From: Actinomycetota bacterium
Lineage (GTDB): Bacteria > Actinomycetota > Actinomycetes > Acidothermales > Acidothermaceae
DNA length: 5,736 nucleotides
Direction: 5' to 3'
Assembly (NCBI GenBank): GCA_003134755.1
Contig: PLCK01000021.1
Coordinates: forward strand, 1 to 5,736
Part shown: piece by piece, positions 1-5,104 of the stretch
Numbering within the stretch: position 1 is the first letter of the stretch
Layout: each line of letters starts with the position of its first letter
The notes under the pieces: model-generated
The model's database searches: none
Seen by the model: the letters and a program-made list of their open reading frames with translations, nothing else
What the model was told of the DNA's origin: nothing
Translations under genes and position numbers: made by a program

Positions 1-479
1 TCGGCGGGGGCTCCGGCCATCTGAAGGCATCGGGGGTGGCACTGCTGGTCGTGGCGACCCTCGCGTGGGCGGTTGGCTCGCTCTACGCGCGCAGGGCACC
101 GATGCCCGCAAGGCCGCTTGTCGGCACCGCCATGGAGATGCTCGCAGGCGGCGCCGTGTGCGTCGTGATGGGTGCGGCGACTGGCGAGTTCAGCCGGATC
201 CACCTGGACAAGTTCCGTACGTCTTCCTGGATCGGCTTGGCTTATCTCATCGTCTTCGGTTCGCTGTTCGCTTACTCCGCGTATACCTGGTTGCTGCGCA
301 GCGCGCCGACGCCACTGGTGTCGACCTACGCCTACGTCAATCCGGCAGTGGCGGTCTTCCTTGGCTGGCTCATCGCGGGCGAACAATTGACCGCGCGCAC
401 AGTTCTTGCGGCCGCGGTGATCGTCGTCGGCGTCGCGTTGATCGTCTCCGGTCCATGGGTGCACCGCCGCCGAGCCTGA
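1..479 (+). CDS. EamA/DMT-family exporter, YedA-like, C-terminal part (5' end outside window)
   Basis: This is the C-terminal half of a drug/metabolite transporter superfamily permease, an inner-membrane protein expected to export small metabolites or drugs. The frame is open from position 3 with no stop before the TGA at 477-479, so the gene begins left of the window. An internal GTG at 36 is in frame but is not a convincing start, because codons before it (GGGSGHLKAS) continue the protein. About five membrane segments remain, separated by short loops. Resemblance to E. coli YedA comes from memory of that family: the 'AMEMLAGG' segment, 'LAYLIVFGSLFAYSAYTWLL', and 'STYAYVNPAVAVFLG' followed by 'GEQLT', which is the usual second EamA repeat ending in a short basic tail (VHRRRA). 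The substrate cannot be read from the sequence. The family call is confident; orthology to YedA is an inference. Confidence 0.9.
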   Translation, partial: GGGSGHLKASGVALLVVATLAWAVGSLYARRAPMPARPLVGTAMEMLAGGAVCVVMGAATGEFSRIHLDKFRTSSWIGLAYLIVFGSLFAYSAYTWLLRSAPTPLVSTYAYVNPAVAVFLGWLIAGEQLTARTVLAAAVIVVGVALIVSGPWVHRRRA

Positions 480-480
480 T

Positions 481-508
481 CATTCGCGCGGGCTCGTTCG
501 CGCGAGTG
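481..508 (+). terminator. Hairpin directly after the EamA exporter gene
   Basis: An inverted repeat pairs 481-490 with 499-508 (CATTCGCGCG with CGCGCGAGTG): ten base pairs, one of them a G-T wobble, around an 8-nt loop. It begins two bases after the stop codon of the exporter. There is no T-run after it, which is common for actinobacterial terminators. The position and stem strength support a terminator or mRNA 3'-end hairpin. Confidence 0.55.
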
Positions 509-628
509 GGGACAAGCGGTGCTTGAGAGCGCGAGCTCCTGCTTCTGTCGACCTGGCGCCGGTTCTGAGCCTCGGGGCTTCCTGAAACATCACCCGGGTG
601 TGCGGGGCTACCGGCGCGCCCTTGCTGA

Positions 629-787
629 TCAGAGCATCGCCGCACCGTCATCGACCGGGCGAGCCAACACGCCACGAACCGACAGGTAGTACTCGGCTAG
701 CTCGTGCTGTGCGCCGCCGAGAAGCACCGAATGAACAGCACCGAAAAGGCGACCGCGGACAGGTGACGGTAAAGAGGCGAACTCCAA
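629..787 (-). CDS. Doubtful small ORF, 52 codons, unrecognised
   Basis: An open minus-strand frame runs from a TTG (785-787) to a TGA (629-631). The product would be 52 residues, starting MEFASLPSP, with a middle stretch around 'HSVLLGGAQHELAEYYLSV' and ending DDGAAML. Its composition is more protein-like than the other frames here, which are arginine-rich. Against it: there is no clear Shine-Dalgarno sequence, and third-position G+C is about 65 percent by my count (18 of 52 codons end in A or T), near the background and below the neighbouring genes. The same bases contain strong inverted repeats, so the frame may be an accidental reading of a structured RNA. I do not recognise a family. Confidence 0.2.
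   Translation of the reverse strand: MEFASLPSPVRGRLFGAVHSVLLGGAQHELAEYYLSVRGVLARPVDDGAAML
692..741. other. Potential H-type pseudoknot (structured RNA candidate)
   Basis: Two perfect complementarities interlock. CTCGGC at 692-697 pairs with GCCGAG at 716-721. GTGCTGT at 704-710, which lies in that loop, pairs with ACAGCAC at 735-741 outside it. The connecting loops would be 6, 5 and 13 nt, which is geometrically reasonable for an H-type pseudoknot. The five-base core GTGCT could instead pair with AGCAC at 723-727, so alternative folds exist. Short exact complements arise easily in GC-rich DNA and the strand is unknown, hence the low confidence. Confidence 0.3.
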
Positions 788-804
788 AACACCTGCGGAT
801 CAAC

Positions 805-837
805 GAACGCCGCGCGCTTGCCGCGGGTCGCGCGTTC
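805..837 (-). terminator. GC-rich hairpin downstream of the SRPBCC gene
   Basis: GAACGC at 805-810 is complementary to GCGTTC at 832-837. An alternative register pairs CGCGCG at 811-816 with CGCGCG at 829-834. The element lies about 30 bases past the stop codon of the minus-strand SRPBCC gene, where a terminator is expected. No T-run follows on that strand. Confidence 0.35.
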
Positions 838-868
838 CTTCGCGCCGACGTGCGGATGCCGACGCGCC

Positions 869-1357
869 CTAGCCGATGCTGGACTGAGCTTCTGCGTACT
901 GCTTCAGCGCGGCCATAGTCCGGACGTTCTCCTTGTCGAAGCGCGCGGTGGCCAGCGACCGCAGCGGCCGGAACACGACCGGCATCGTGACGTCAAGAAT
1001 CAGCCACCGGGTGACGACCGTGCCGCCGTTCTCGGCTTCCAGCGAGTAGTGGATGTGCACATCGACCGTCGCGCGGAGCTGCTTGACGTGGATGGTGTGG
1101 TGGAAGTCCACGCTGCCTGACGGCTGATAGCCGGTCACCGTGCCCCACCAGTCGTTGCCCGGCTCATCCGGCTTGCCGTCGTGGTACCGGGTGCCTCGCC
1201 GTACCGGATACGGCTCGACGTCGGTGGTCCGCCCGAACGCCTCAGACCCCGGCAGCCAGTCACCGTAGTTCGGCAGATCGGAGAGCAGCCGGAAAAGCAG
1301 CTCAGCAGGAGCGGCGATCGAGGTTTCATAGAACCTATGCCACTGAGACCGGGCCAT
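869..1357 (-). CDS. SRPBCC (START-like / polyketide cyclase-type) family protein
   Basis: This is a soluble protein of 162 residues, the usual size for a single SRPBCC domain, a fold with a deep hydrophobic cavity that binds lipids or other small ligands. Visible features follow the fold order: the N-terminal strand 'HRFYETSIAAPAELLFRLLSDLPNY' (split here around residue 20) leading to 'DWLPG' at about 33-37, a run of antiparallel strands containing WGTVTGY (71-77) and HIHYSLE (101-107), 'GGTVVTRW' at 111-118, and a long C-terminal helix from about residue 130. The ligand or reaction is not evident. The frame stays open to 1834, but the part before the ATG at 1355-1357 is arginine-rich and does not look like this fold, so I chose that ATG. 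It has no clear Shine-Dalgarno sequence; see the promoter entry for a leaderless interpretation. It is transcribed away from the membrane-protein gene at 1759. Confidence 0.85.
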   Translation of the reverse strand: MARSQWHRFYETSIAAPAELLFRLLSDLPNYGDWLPGSEAFGRTTDVEPYPVRRGTRYHDGKPDEPGNDWWGTVTGYQPSGSVDFHHTIHVKQLRATVDVHIHYSLEAENGGTVVTRWLILDVTMPVVFRPLRSLATARFDKENVRTMAALKQYAEAQSSIG

Positions 1358-1364
1358 GATCGCG

Positions 1365-1370
1365 ACGTTA
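1365..1370 (-). promoter_or_regulatory. Possible -10 element for leaderless SRPBCC transcript
   Basis: On the minus strand TAACGT (pattern TANNNT) ends seven bases before the SRPBCC start codon. In actinobacteria this spacing would place the transcription start at or next to the ATG, giving a leaderless mRNA and explaining the missing Shine-Dalgarno sequence. No good -35 hexamer is visible at the usual distance. A six-base match with only three fixed positions is weak evidence. Confidence 0.3.
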
Positions 1371-1545
1371 GCACCGTGTGGTGTCTGCACTGTTACGGCT
1401 TCAAGACGGTCCGATGCGCTAACCCGGATGCTGGCCCGGCCCGGCCGCCGGAGGCGCCCTGTTGGTTGCCCGAACATCCTCAAGTGCCGCGGAGAGACGG
1501 CTGCGCATGGGTCGCGATACGCCCGGTGGGGCGGACGGCCAGCGA

Positions 1546-1653
1546 TCATTCGGGTTCCTCGTCGAGCAGTCGCGTCCCGTCCTGCGGCATCATGTCGCTC
1601 ATGGCGAACCAGGCAGTCGACTCGCTGGCGGACGCCGACTCGCGTTCGACCAC
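1546..1653 (-). CDS. Possible tiny acidic protein, 35 aa, unrecognised
   Basis: A minus-strand frame from a GTG at 1651-1653 to a TGA at 1546-1548 would encode 35 residues. The C-terminal half reads MSDMMPQDGTRLLDEEPE. It is acidic and has mostly G/C-ending codons, unlike the arginine-rich shadows around it. An internal ATG at 1600-1602 would give an 18-residue form. Neither start has a recognisable Shine-Dalgarno sequence. It lies about 190 bases upstream of the SRPBCC gene on the same strand. I recognise no family, and a frame this short can arise by chance. Confidence 0.2.
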   Translation of the reverse strand: MVERESASASESTAWFAMSDMMPQDGTRLLDEEPE

Positions 1654-1758
1654 CGCACGCGACGGCGGTCGCCCCGCTCAGCTGTTTCGGCCGGGACACA
1701 AGGCGCTGCACATCCGCCGTTGCTGCGAACAAGCGACGAGATAATTGACAGGGGCTAC

Positions 1759-2904
1759 GTGAAACGCGCCGCGGCGCACCGCGACGTCCGGCCCGTTGTT
1801 GCGACGTCGACAATCGTCGCCGCCTGGGCGGCATGGCGGGCCTACCTGACCTGGCCGGTGTCCGGCCTGTCGTGGCACTTCTTCGCGGACGGCAGCAAGC
1901 TGTTGTTGCATGGCTCCGGGCTCAACATCTACGCCGAGCATCCTGAGCTCCAGATCGGCCCGCTGTCGTTGGCCGTAGCCGCGCTGTTGCGCCCGCTCTC
2001 GGCAAGCGTCGCTCAGACCGTCGCGTTGGTCGCCATGACCATCGCCGGCCCGCTGCTCGTGGCTGCGATAACACCGCTGGTCGCGCCGGCCCGAAGGCAT
2101 CTGCGGATGTTCCTTGCGGCCATGCTGGTCGTGCCCGCGTGGACGGTGCTCTCGGTCCGGTTCGGCCATCTCGACGACGTCATCGCGATGATCTGCGCGA
2201 TCGTGGCTTTGCGCGCAGTGGTGGCAGATCGACCCGTTCTCGCGGGCGCAGCGCTGGCTGCTGCCGTGGCCGCAAAGCCGTGGGCACTTGGGTTCCTGCC
2301 GCTGCTGCTGGTGCTACCCCGCGGCCGCCTGCGCGCCGCCGTGATAGCGGCTGCAGGAACGCTGGCAGCCTGGGCGCCGTTCGTGCTCTTCAACGTGCGC
2401 ACCTTCAATGCCCTGCACCCACCGGTCAACTTGACGCCTGCGTCGGGGCTGCACACGTTGGGCGCACGCGGCGACACCGTGCCGGCGTGGGGCCGGACGA
2501 CGCAGCTCGTGCTCGCGCCCGCAGCAGCGCTTGGGGCGGGACTCATGAAACGGTGGCCGGGTGTGCTGCTCGTTTGCCTCGCCGTACGGCTCGCCCTTGA
2601 CCCGCAAGACAACGGCTATTACATCGGTAGCGCCGCACTGGCCGCCGCCGTCTTCGACCTGCTCGGTACCGGGTGGACGATCCCCTGGACCACCCTGAGC
2701 ACTGTCGTCGTCCTCTGGCAACCGTTCGTGCACGACTTCGCCCACCGGCTCCAGACGACGACCGGTATCACGCACTGGTGGTTCGCCCATCCCGGCGGCG
2801 TCGGAGCTCTGCACCTGGCCTGGTCACTGGCCATGGTCGTGATCGTTGCCATCGTGCCGGTGCGCGAACTCGCCAGGGCTGGGCAACCCGACGACGGCTG
2901 CTAG
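1759..2904 (+). CDS. Polytopic membrane protein, GT-C / GT87-like glycosyltransferase candidate
   Basis: A 381-residue integral membrane protein with about nine or ten hydrophobic segments. It resembles actinobacterial membrane proteins of the GT-C or DUF2029/GT87 type, which transfer sugars (often mannose) from polyprenyl phosphate carriers on the outer face of the membrane. Supporting motifs: an acidic residue in the first external loop ('FFADGSKLL', D44); 'YAEHPELQIGPLSL' at 58-71; 'GHLDD' at 136-140 followed by a helix; 'KPWA' at 173-176; and 'LDPQDNGYY' at 280-288. The donor and acceptor are unknown and activity is inferred only from resemblance. I chose GTG 1759, preceded by AGGGG four to five bases upstream, because the in-frame extension back to 1462 is hydrophilic and arginine-rich, whereas the protein proper begins with a short basic segment and the first membrane helix. 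It is probably monocistronic: no gene follows closely on this strand. Confidence 0.7.
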   Translation: MKRAAAHRDVRPVVATSTIVAAWAAWRAYLTWPVSGLSWHFFADGSKLLLHGSGLNIYAEHPELQIGPLSLAVAALLRPLSASVAQTVALVAMTIAGPLLVAAITPLVAPARRHLRMFLAAMLVVPAWTVLSVRFGHLDDVIAMICAIVALRAVVADRPVLAGAALAAAVAAKPWALGFLPLLLVLPRGRLRAAVIAAAGTLAAWAPFVLFNVRTFNALHPPVNLTPASGLHTLGARGDTVPAWGRTTQLVLAPAAALGAGLMKRWPGVLLVCLAVRLALDPQDNGYYIGSAALAAAVFDLLGTGWTIPWTTLSTVVVLWQPFVHDFAHRLQTTTGITHWWFAHPGGVGALHLAWSLAMVVIVAIVPVRELARAGQPDDGC

Positions 2905-3088
2905 ATCAGCGGCCGGACGCGGAGGCTGGTACGTCTCGAACATCACTCAACCGCCGCGATGACGGTCGCTGCGCGACTCTCAACTTTGCCGAACTTGTGC
3001 TGCCAAAGACCCACCTGTTTGCCGTAGTGGTCGGCACGGGGAGTTCCGAGCGCCTGCTGCCGACCGTGGCGAACCGTGAATCAGCGCC
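2905..3088. other. Convergent intergenic spacer
   Basis: This is the 184-base spacer between two genes that run towards each other. Apart from the inverted repeat at 3029-3065 (listed separately) I see no gene or RNA signature in it. Confidence 0.5.
3029..3065. terminator. Inverted repeat, likely bidirectional terminator
   Basis: GGTCGGCA at 3029-3036 and TGCCGACC at 3058-3065 are perfectly complementary over eight bases, and two outward G-T wobbles could extend the stem. The 21-nt loop contains a smaller GGA/TCC complementarity. It sits just past the end of purU (-) and downstream of the membrane-protein gene (+), so it could end both transcripts. No T-run is present. Confidence 0.5.
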
Positions 3089-3940
3089 TCAGCGGAACAC
3101 GATCGTCTTGTGGCCGTCGAGGAGCACCCGGTGTTCGAGGTGCCACCGCACCGCCCGGGCCAACGCCAGGCACTCGACGTCGCGTCCGATCGCGGTCAGG
3201 TCGTCGACGTCGTCGCCGTGGTCGACCCGCGCGACCTCCTGCTCGATGATCGGACCCTCGTCGAGGTTGGCCGTCACGTAGTGGGCTGTCGCGCCGATCA
3301 GCTTGACGCCGCGATCGTGGGCCTGGTGGTAGGGCTTCGCGCCCCTGAAGCTCGGCAGAAACGAATGATGGATGTTGATGATGCGGCCAGTCAGTTGGCG
3401 GCACACGTCCTTTGACAGCACCTGCATGTAACGCGCGAGGATCACCAGGTCGACATTTTGGGTATCGACCAACTCGAGCAGTTGCCCCTCGGCGTCCGCC
3501 CGGGTCTGCGGGGTTACCGGCACATAGTGATACGGGATCGCATACGACGCAGCAAGTGCCTCGAAGTCGCGATGGTTCGACACAATGCCGGTGATGTCGG
3601 CTGGCAGTGCGCCGACCCGCCATCGGTACAGCAGGTCGTTCAGGCAGTGGCCCTGTTTCGACACCATGATGACGACGCGCGATCGTTCGCGTTCCCCATT
3701 GATGTGCCACTCCATCGCGAAGCTCTCGCCGACCTTTTCGAACGCCTGACGCAAGGCGTCGAGTCCCAACGGCTCGGTGTTGCCTTCTACGTGCACCCGC
3801 ATGAAGAAGCGTCGGGTGTCACGATCTCCGAACTGCTGACTGTCGGCGATGTTGCAGCCGTGCTCGGCCAGGAAGCCGGTGACGGCGTGGACGATGCCGG
3901 GCCGGTCGGGACAGGACAGCGTGAGCATGAAGCCGTCCAT
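3089..3940 (-). CDS. purU: Formyltetrahydrofolate deformylase PurU
   Basis: This cytoplasmic enzyme hydrolyses 10-formyltetrahydrofolate to formate and tetrahydrofolate. In E. coli it supplies formate for PurT-dependent purine synthesis and balances one-carbon folate pools. The 283-residue product matches the family length (E. coli about 280). Residues 1-80 form the regulatory ACT domain ('LTLSCPDRPGIVHAVTGFLA', 'CNIADSQQF', 'FFMRV'). From about 87 comes the formyltransferase domain shared with PurN: 'MVSKQGHCLNDLLYRW' at 92-107, 'GIVSNH' at 118-123, 'ARYMQVLS' at 169-176, 'NIHHSFLPSF' from N189, and 'GATAHYV...LDEGPII' around D227. By analogy with PurN, N189, H191 and D227 are the catalytic triad and all are present. 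The ATG start is supported by AAAGGGGG (minus strand, 3949-3956) eight bases upstream. It stands alone on its strand and is divergent from the gene at 4101. Confidence 0.97.
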   Translation of the reverse strand: MDGFMLTLSCPDRPGIVHAVTGFLAEHGCNIADSQQFGDRDTRRFFMRVHVEGNTEPLGLDALRQAFEKVGESFAMEWHINGERERSRVVIMVSKQGHCLNDLLYRWRVGALPADITGIVSNHRDFEALAASYAIPYHYVPVTPQTRADAEGQLLELVDTQNVDLVILARYMQVLSKDVCRQLTGRIINIHHSFLPSFRGAKPYHQAHDRGVKLIGATAHYVTANLDEGPIIEQEVARVDHGDDVDDLTAIGRDVECLALARAVRWHLEHRVLLDGHKTIVFR

Positions 3941-3948
3941 CAGCCAGG

Positions 3949-3956
3949 CCCCCTTT
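3949..3956 (-). promoter_or_regulatory. Shine-Dalgarno sequence of purU
   Basis: AAAGGGGG on the minus strand lies eight bases before the purU ATG. It is the strongest ribosome binding site in the window and fixes the purU start. Confidence 0.7.
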
Positions 3957-4100
3957 CGACAGTCGGCCGGATACCCCGCGCATCGACGCCGCGCGCACCG
4001 GCGCAGCGTGTCGCAGAATAGTGCCTGAGTGGTGCGCTAGTGGGTATCGATGTGGGAGCGCGGAATCCGAGCGGGGCGGACGACGAATGGCGGGAGCTTC

Positions 4101-4448
4101 GTGATCTTCAAGTTGGTTCAGGATGGCCGGCCGTACCCCGCGCACGACCTTGCCCTGCGTGACTGGGCCCAGGTGCCGCCCCGGCAGGTCCGCCTCGACC
4201 AGCTGATCACGACCAAGCGGGTGCTCGCTCTCGACGTCCTGCTCGACGACGACTCGACCTTCTACGGCGACCTGTTCCCGCACGTCGTGCAGTGGCACGA
4301 CGAGCTCTACCTCGAGGACGGTCTGCATCGGGCGCTGCGGGCCGCGCTCCAGCAGCGCAGCGTGTTGCACGTCCGGGTGCTCAACCTTGACGGGTCGAAC
4401 GCTGACGTCGCGGGCGGCGCCTCAGCCGCCATGGGCAGCGACCGATGA
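4101..4448 (+). CDS. Conserved actinobacterial protein with ParB-like 'DGLHR' motif (often annotated VapB-family antitoxin)
   Basis: This is a soluble 115-residue protein. It resembles a widespread actinobacterial family that starts (M/V)IFK..DGRPYP and that, as I recall, automatic annotation often names 'type II toxin-antitoxin VapB-family antitoxin'; no toxin gene is visible beside it here. The layout looks more like a ParB/sulfiredoxin-type fold: 'QVRLDQLITTK' at 29-39, 'STFYGDLFPHVVQWHDELYL' at 52-71, then 'EDGLHRALRAAL' at 72-83, which parallels the 'DGxHRxxAA' signature of ParB-like domains, then a final strand 'VLHVRVL'. That assignment is inference. The GTG at 4101 is chosen over the in-frame ATG at 4050 because the family begins at this VIFK and because GGGAG (4092-4096) lies four bases upstream. 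Its TGA overlaps the ATG of the next gene, so the two are translationally coupled. Residues 100-115 are a low-complexity tail. Confidence 0.85.
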   Translation: MIFKLVQDGRPYPAHDLALRDWAQVPPRQVRLDQLITTKRVLALDVLLDDDSTFYGDLFPHVVQWHDELYLEDGLHRALRAALQQRSVLHVRVLNLDGSNADVAGGASAAMGSDR

Positions 4449-4579
4449 GCGAGTCGCTGCCCGAGCAAACCAAGGACGACACCGATGAGGGTTGGGGCGA
4501 GGAGGAATCAGCCGCCGAGACCGCCGAACGCGATGCCGACTGGTATGAACGCCAGCGGCCCCCGCACCACGGCGACTGA
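4445..4579 (+). CDS. Small acidic protein (44 aa), coupled to the ParB-like gene
   Basis: The 44-residue product, MSESLPEQTKDDTDEGWGEE followed by ESAAETAERDADWYERQRPP and HHGD, is strongly acidic in the first two thirds and ends in a proline/histidine tail. It has no membrane segment or cysteine. The ATG overlaps the stop codon of the preceding gene in an ATGA (4445-4448), a classic termination-reinitiation arrangement. Codons mostly end in G or C. The 'DDTDEGWGE' core and the 'ERPPH'-like end recall short uncharacterised actinobacterial proteins I have seen, which supports a real gene, but the function is unknown. It is probably intrinsically disordered. It ends 24 bases before the convergent mscL stop. 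Confidence 0.8.
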   Translation: MSESLPEQTKDDTDEGWGEEESAAETAERDADWYERQRPPHHGD

Positions 4580-4603
4580 ACTCGACGACCCGACAACTGG
4601 GCC

Positions 4604-5014
4604 TTAGGCGATCGTTGGCGCCGAGGTTGCTGTGCAGAACGAGCAGCGGGTTGCAGCGGCCGGAATGCTGCTGAGGCACTCGGGGCACTCACGCGTCGGC
4701 GCGTCGGGCTCGGGCTCCTTCTTGTATCGATCGAGCAGCGCGTTGAAGGGCACGACGACCAGGTAGTAGACGACCGCGGCCATGATGACGAACCCGATCA
4801 GGGCGTTGATGAAATCGCCGTACTTGAAAACGCTCTTGTGGATTGTGAACGTGCGGCCTCCGAACGCACCCTTTCCGCCAAGGAGTCCGATCACGGGTGT
4901 GATGAAGTGGGCCACCAGAGCCGTGACGAGCGCGGCGAACGCTACGCCGATGACGAATGCGACAGCTAGTTCGACCAGGTTGCCGCGCAGCAAGAACTTC
5001 TTGAAACCCGACAC
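4604..5014 (-). CDS. mscL: Large-conductance mechanosensitive channel MscL with C-terminal zinc ribbon
   Basis: This inner-membrane pentameric channel opens under membrane tension and releases solutes during hypo-osmotic shock. Residues 1-25 hold the family signature 'FKKFLLRGNLVELAVAFVIG' (compare E. coli MscL 'RGNVVDLAV', from memory). TM1 spans about 15-40 with 'FITPVIGLLGG' at its end; the periplasmic loop is about 48-66; TM2 is about 68-92 ('YGDFINALIGFVIMAAVVYYLVVVPFN', quoted only in part by its limits). After a charged linker (RYKKEPEPD) the C terminus carries C110-x2-C113 and C124-x2-C127, which look like a small zinc ribbon in place of the usual cytoplasmic helical bundle. Total length is 136 residues. 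The GTG start is supported by GAGGGAG (minus strand, 5021-5027) six bases upstream. The gene lies 90 bases downstream of a SAF-domain gene on the same strand. Confidence 0.96.
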   Translation of the reverse strand: MSGFKKFLLRGNLVELAVAFVIGVAFAALVTALVAHFITPVIGLLGGKGAFGGRTFTIHKSVFKYGDFINALIGFVIMAAVVYYLVVVPFNALLDRYKKEPEPDAPTRECPECLSSIPAAATRCSFCTATSAPTIA

Positions 5015-5020
5015 GGTGCT

Positions 5021-5027
5021 CTCCCTC
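5021..5027 (-). promoter_or_regulatory. Shine-Dalgarno sequence of mscL
   Basis: GAGGGAG on the minus strand sits six bases before the GTG start and decides between it and other in-frame starts. Between this site and the upstream gene's stop (5105) I see no convincing promoter, so co-transcription with the SAF gene is possible. Confidence 0.6.
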
Positions 5028-5104
5028 GGTGGGTCGCTCGTCCTGCGTTGACGGACTACATCGCACCGATCCGCTGCCGATTTGGCAACGCCGCGCCGCG
5101 TTTC

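Larger units (their letters stand above)
509..868. other. Gene-poor convergent spacer with several perfect inverted repeats
   Basis: About 360 bases lie between the exporter hairpin and the 3' end of the SRPBCC gene. No convincing long coding region is present: the long open frames here are arginine-rich or shadow-like. The middle of the stretch holds several exact complementarities: 600-605 with 640-645, 692-697 with 716-721, 704-710 with 735-741, and 760-765 with 790-795. It also has an 8-base direct repeat, AGCACCGA, at 723-730 and 737-744. I see no tRNA T-arm, tmRNA or RNase P signature. A structured non-coding RNA on either strand is possible but unproven. Confidence 0.4.
1358..1758. other. 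Divergent intergenic region between SRPBCC and membrane-protein genes
   Basis: About 400 bases separate the two divergent starts and should carry both promoters. Besides the possible -10 for the SRPBCC gene, a GATAAT at 1740-1745 resembles a -10 for the plus-strand gene but lies only 13 bases before its start codon and has no -35 partner. All long open frames here are extensions or shadows of the flanking genes with arginine- and serine-rich translations. One tiny acidic minus-strand ORF (1546-1653) is listed separately. I see no tRNA or strong palindromic operator. Confidence 0.5.

Noticed and set aside
480..868. tRNA, tmRNA or RNase P RNA in the long spacer
   Set aside because: I found no T-arm GGTTC-type consensus, no alanyl acceptor-like ends and no conserved RNase P core in either strand.
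598..918. Plus-strand 106-codon open frame
   Set aside because: It is arginine-, threonine- and proline-rich with no recognisable motif, and its 3' end runs antisense into the SRPBCC gene.
1592..1744. Plus-strand 50-residue ORF starting MSLMANQAVDS
   Set aside because: The second half is arginine-rich, there is no ribosome binding site, and it overlaps the equally short minus-strand acidic frame; nothing favours it.
1462..1758. In-frame N-terminal extension of the plus-strand membrane protein back to 1462
   Set aside because: The added 99 residues are hydrophilic and arginine-rich with no family resemblance, while the GTG at 1759 has a ribosome binding site and precedes the first membrane helix.
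1358..1834. N-terminal extension of the SRPBCC frame on the minus strand
   Set aside because: The translation is arginine-rich and overlaps the start of the divergent membrane-protein gene; the SRPBCC fold begins at the ATG at 1355-1357.
3081..3710. Second long minus-strand frame inside purU
   Set aside because: It lies wholly over purU in another frame, is arginine-rich, and purU is certain from its domains and catalytic residues.
3819..4370. Minus-strand 183-codon frame antisense to the ParB-like gene
   Set aside because: It is a shadow of the plus-strand gene at 4101 and runs into purU out of frame; the plus-strand product has clear family features.
5040..5104. Promoter for mscL in the 90-base spacer (TTGCCA and TGTAGT on the minus strand)
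   Set aside because: The two hexamers are about 22 bases apart and each match is weak, so I do not call a promoter.
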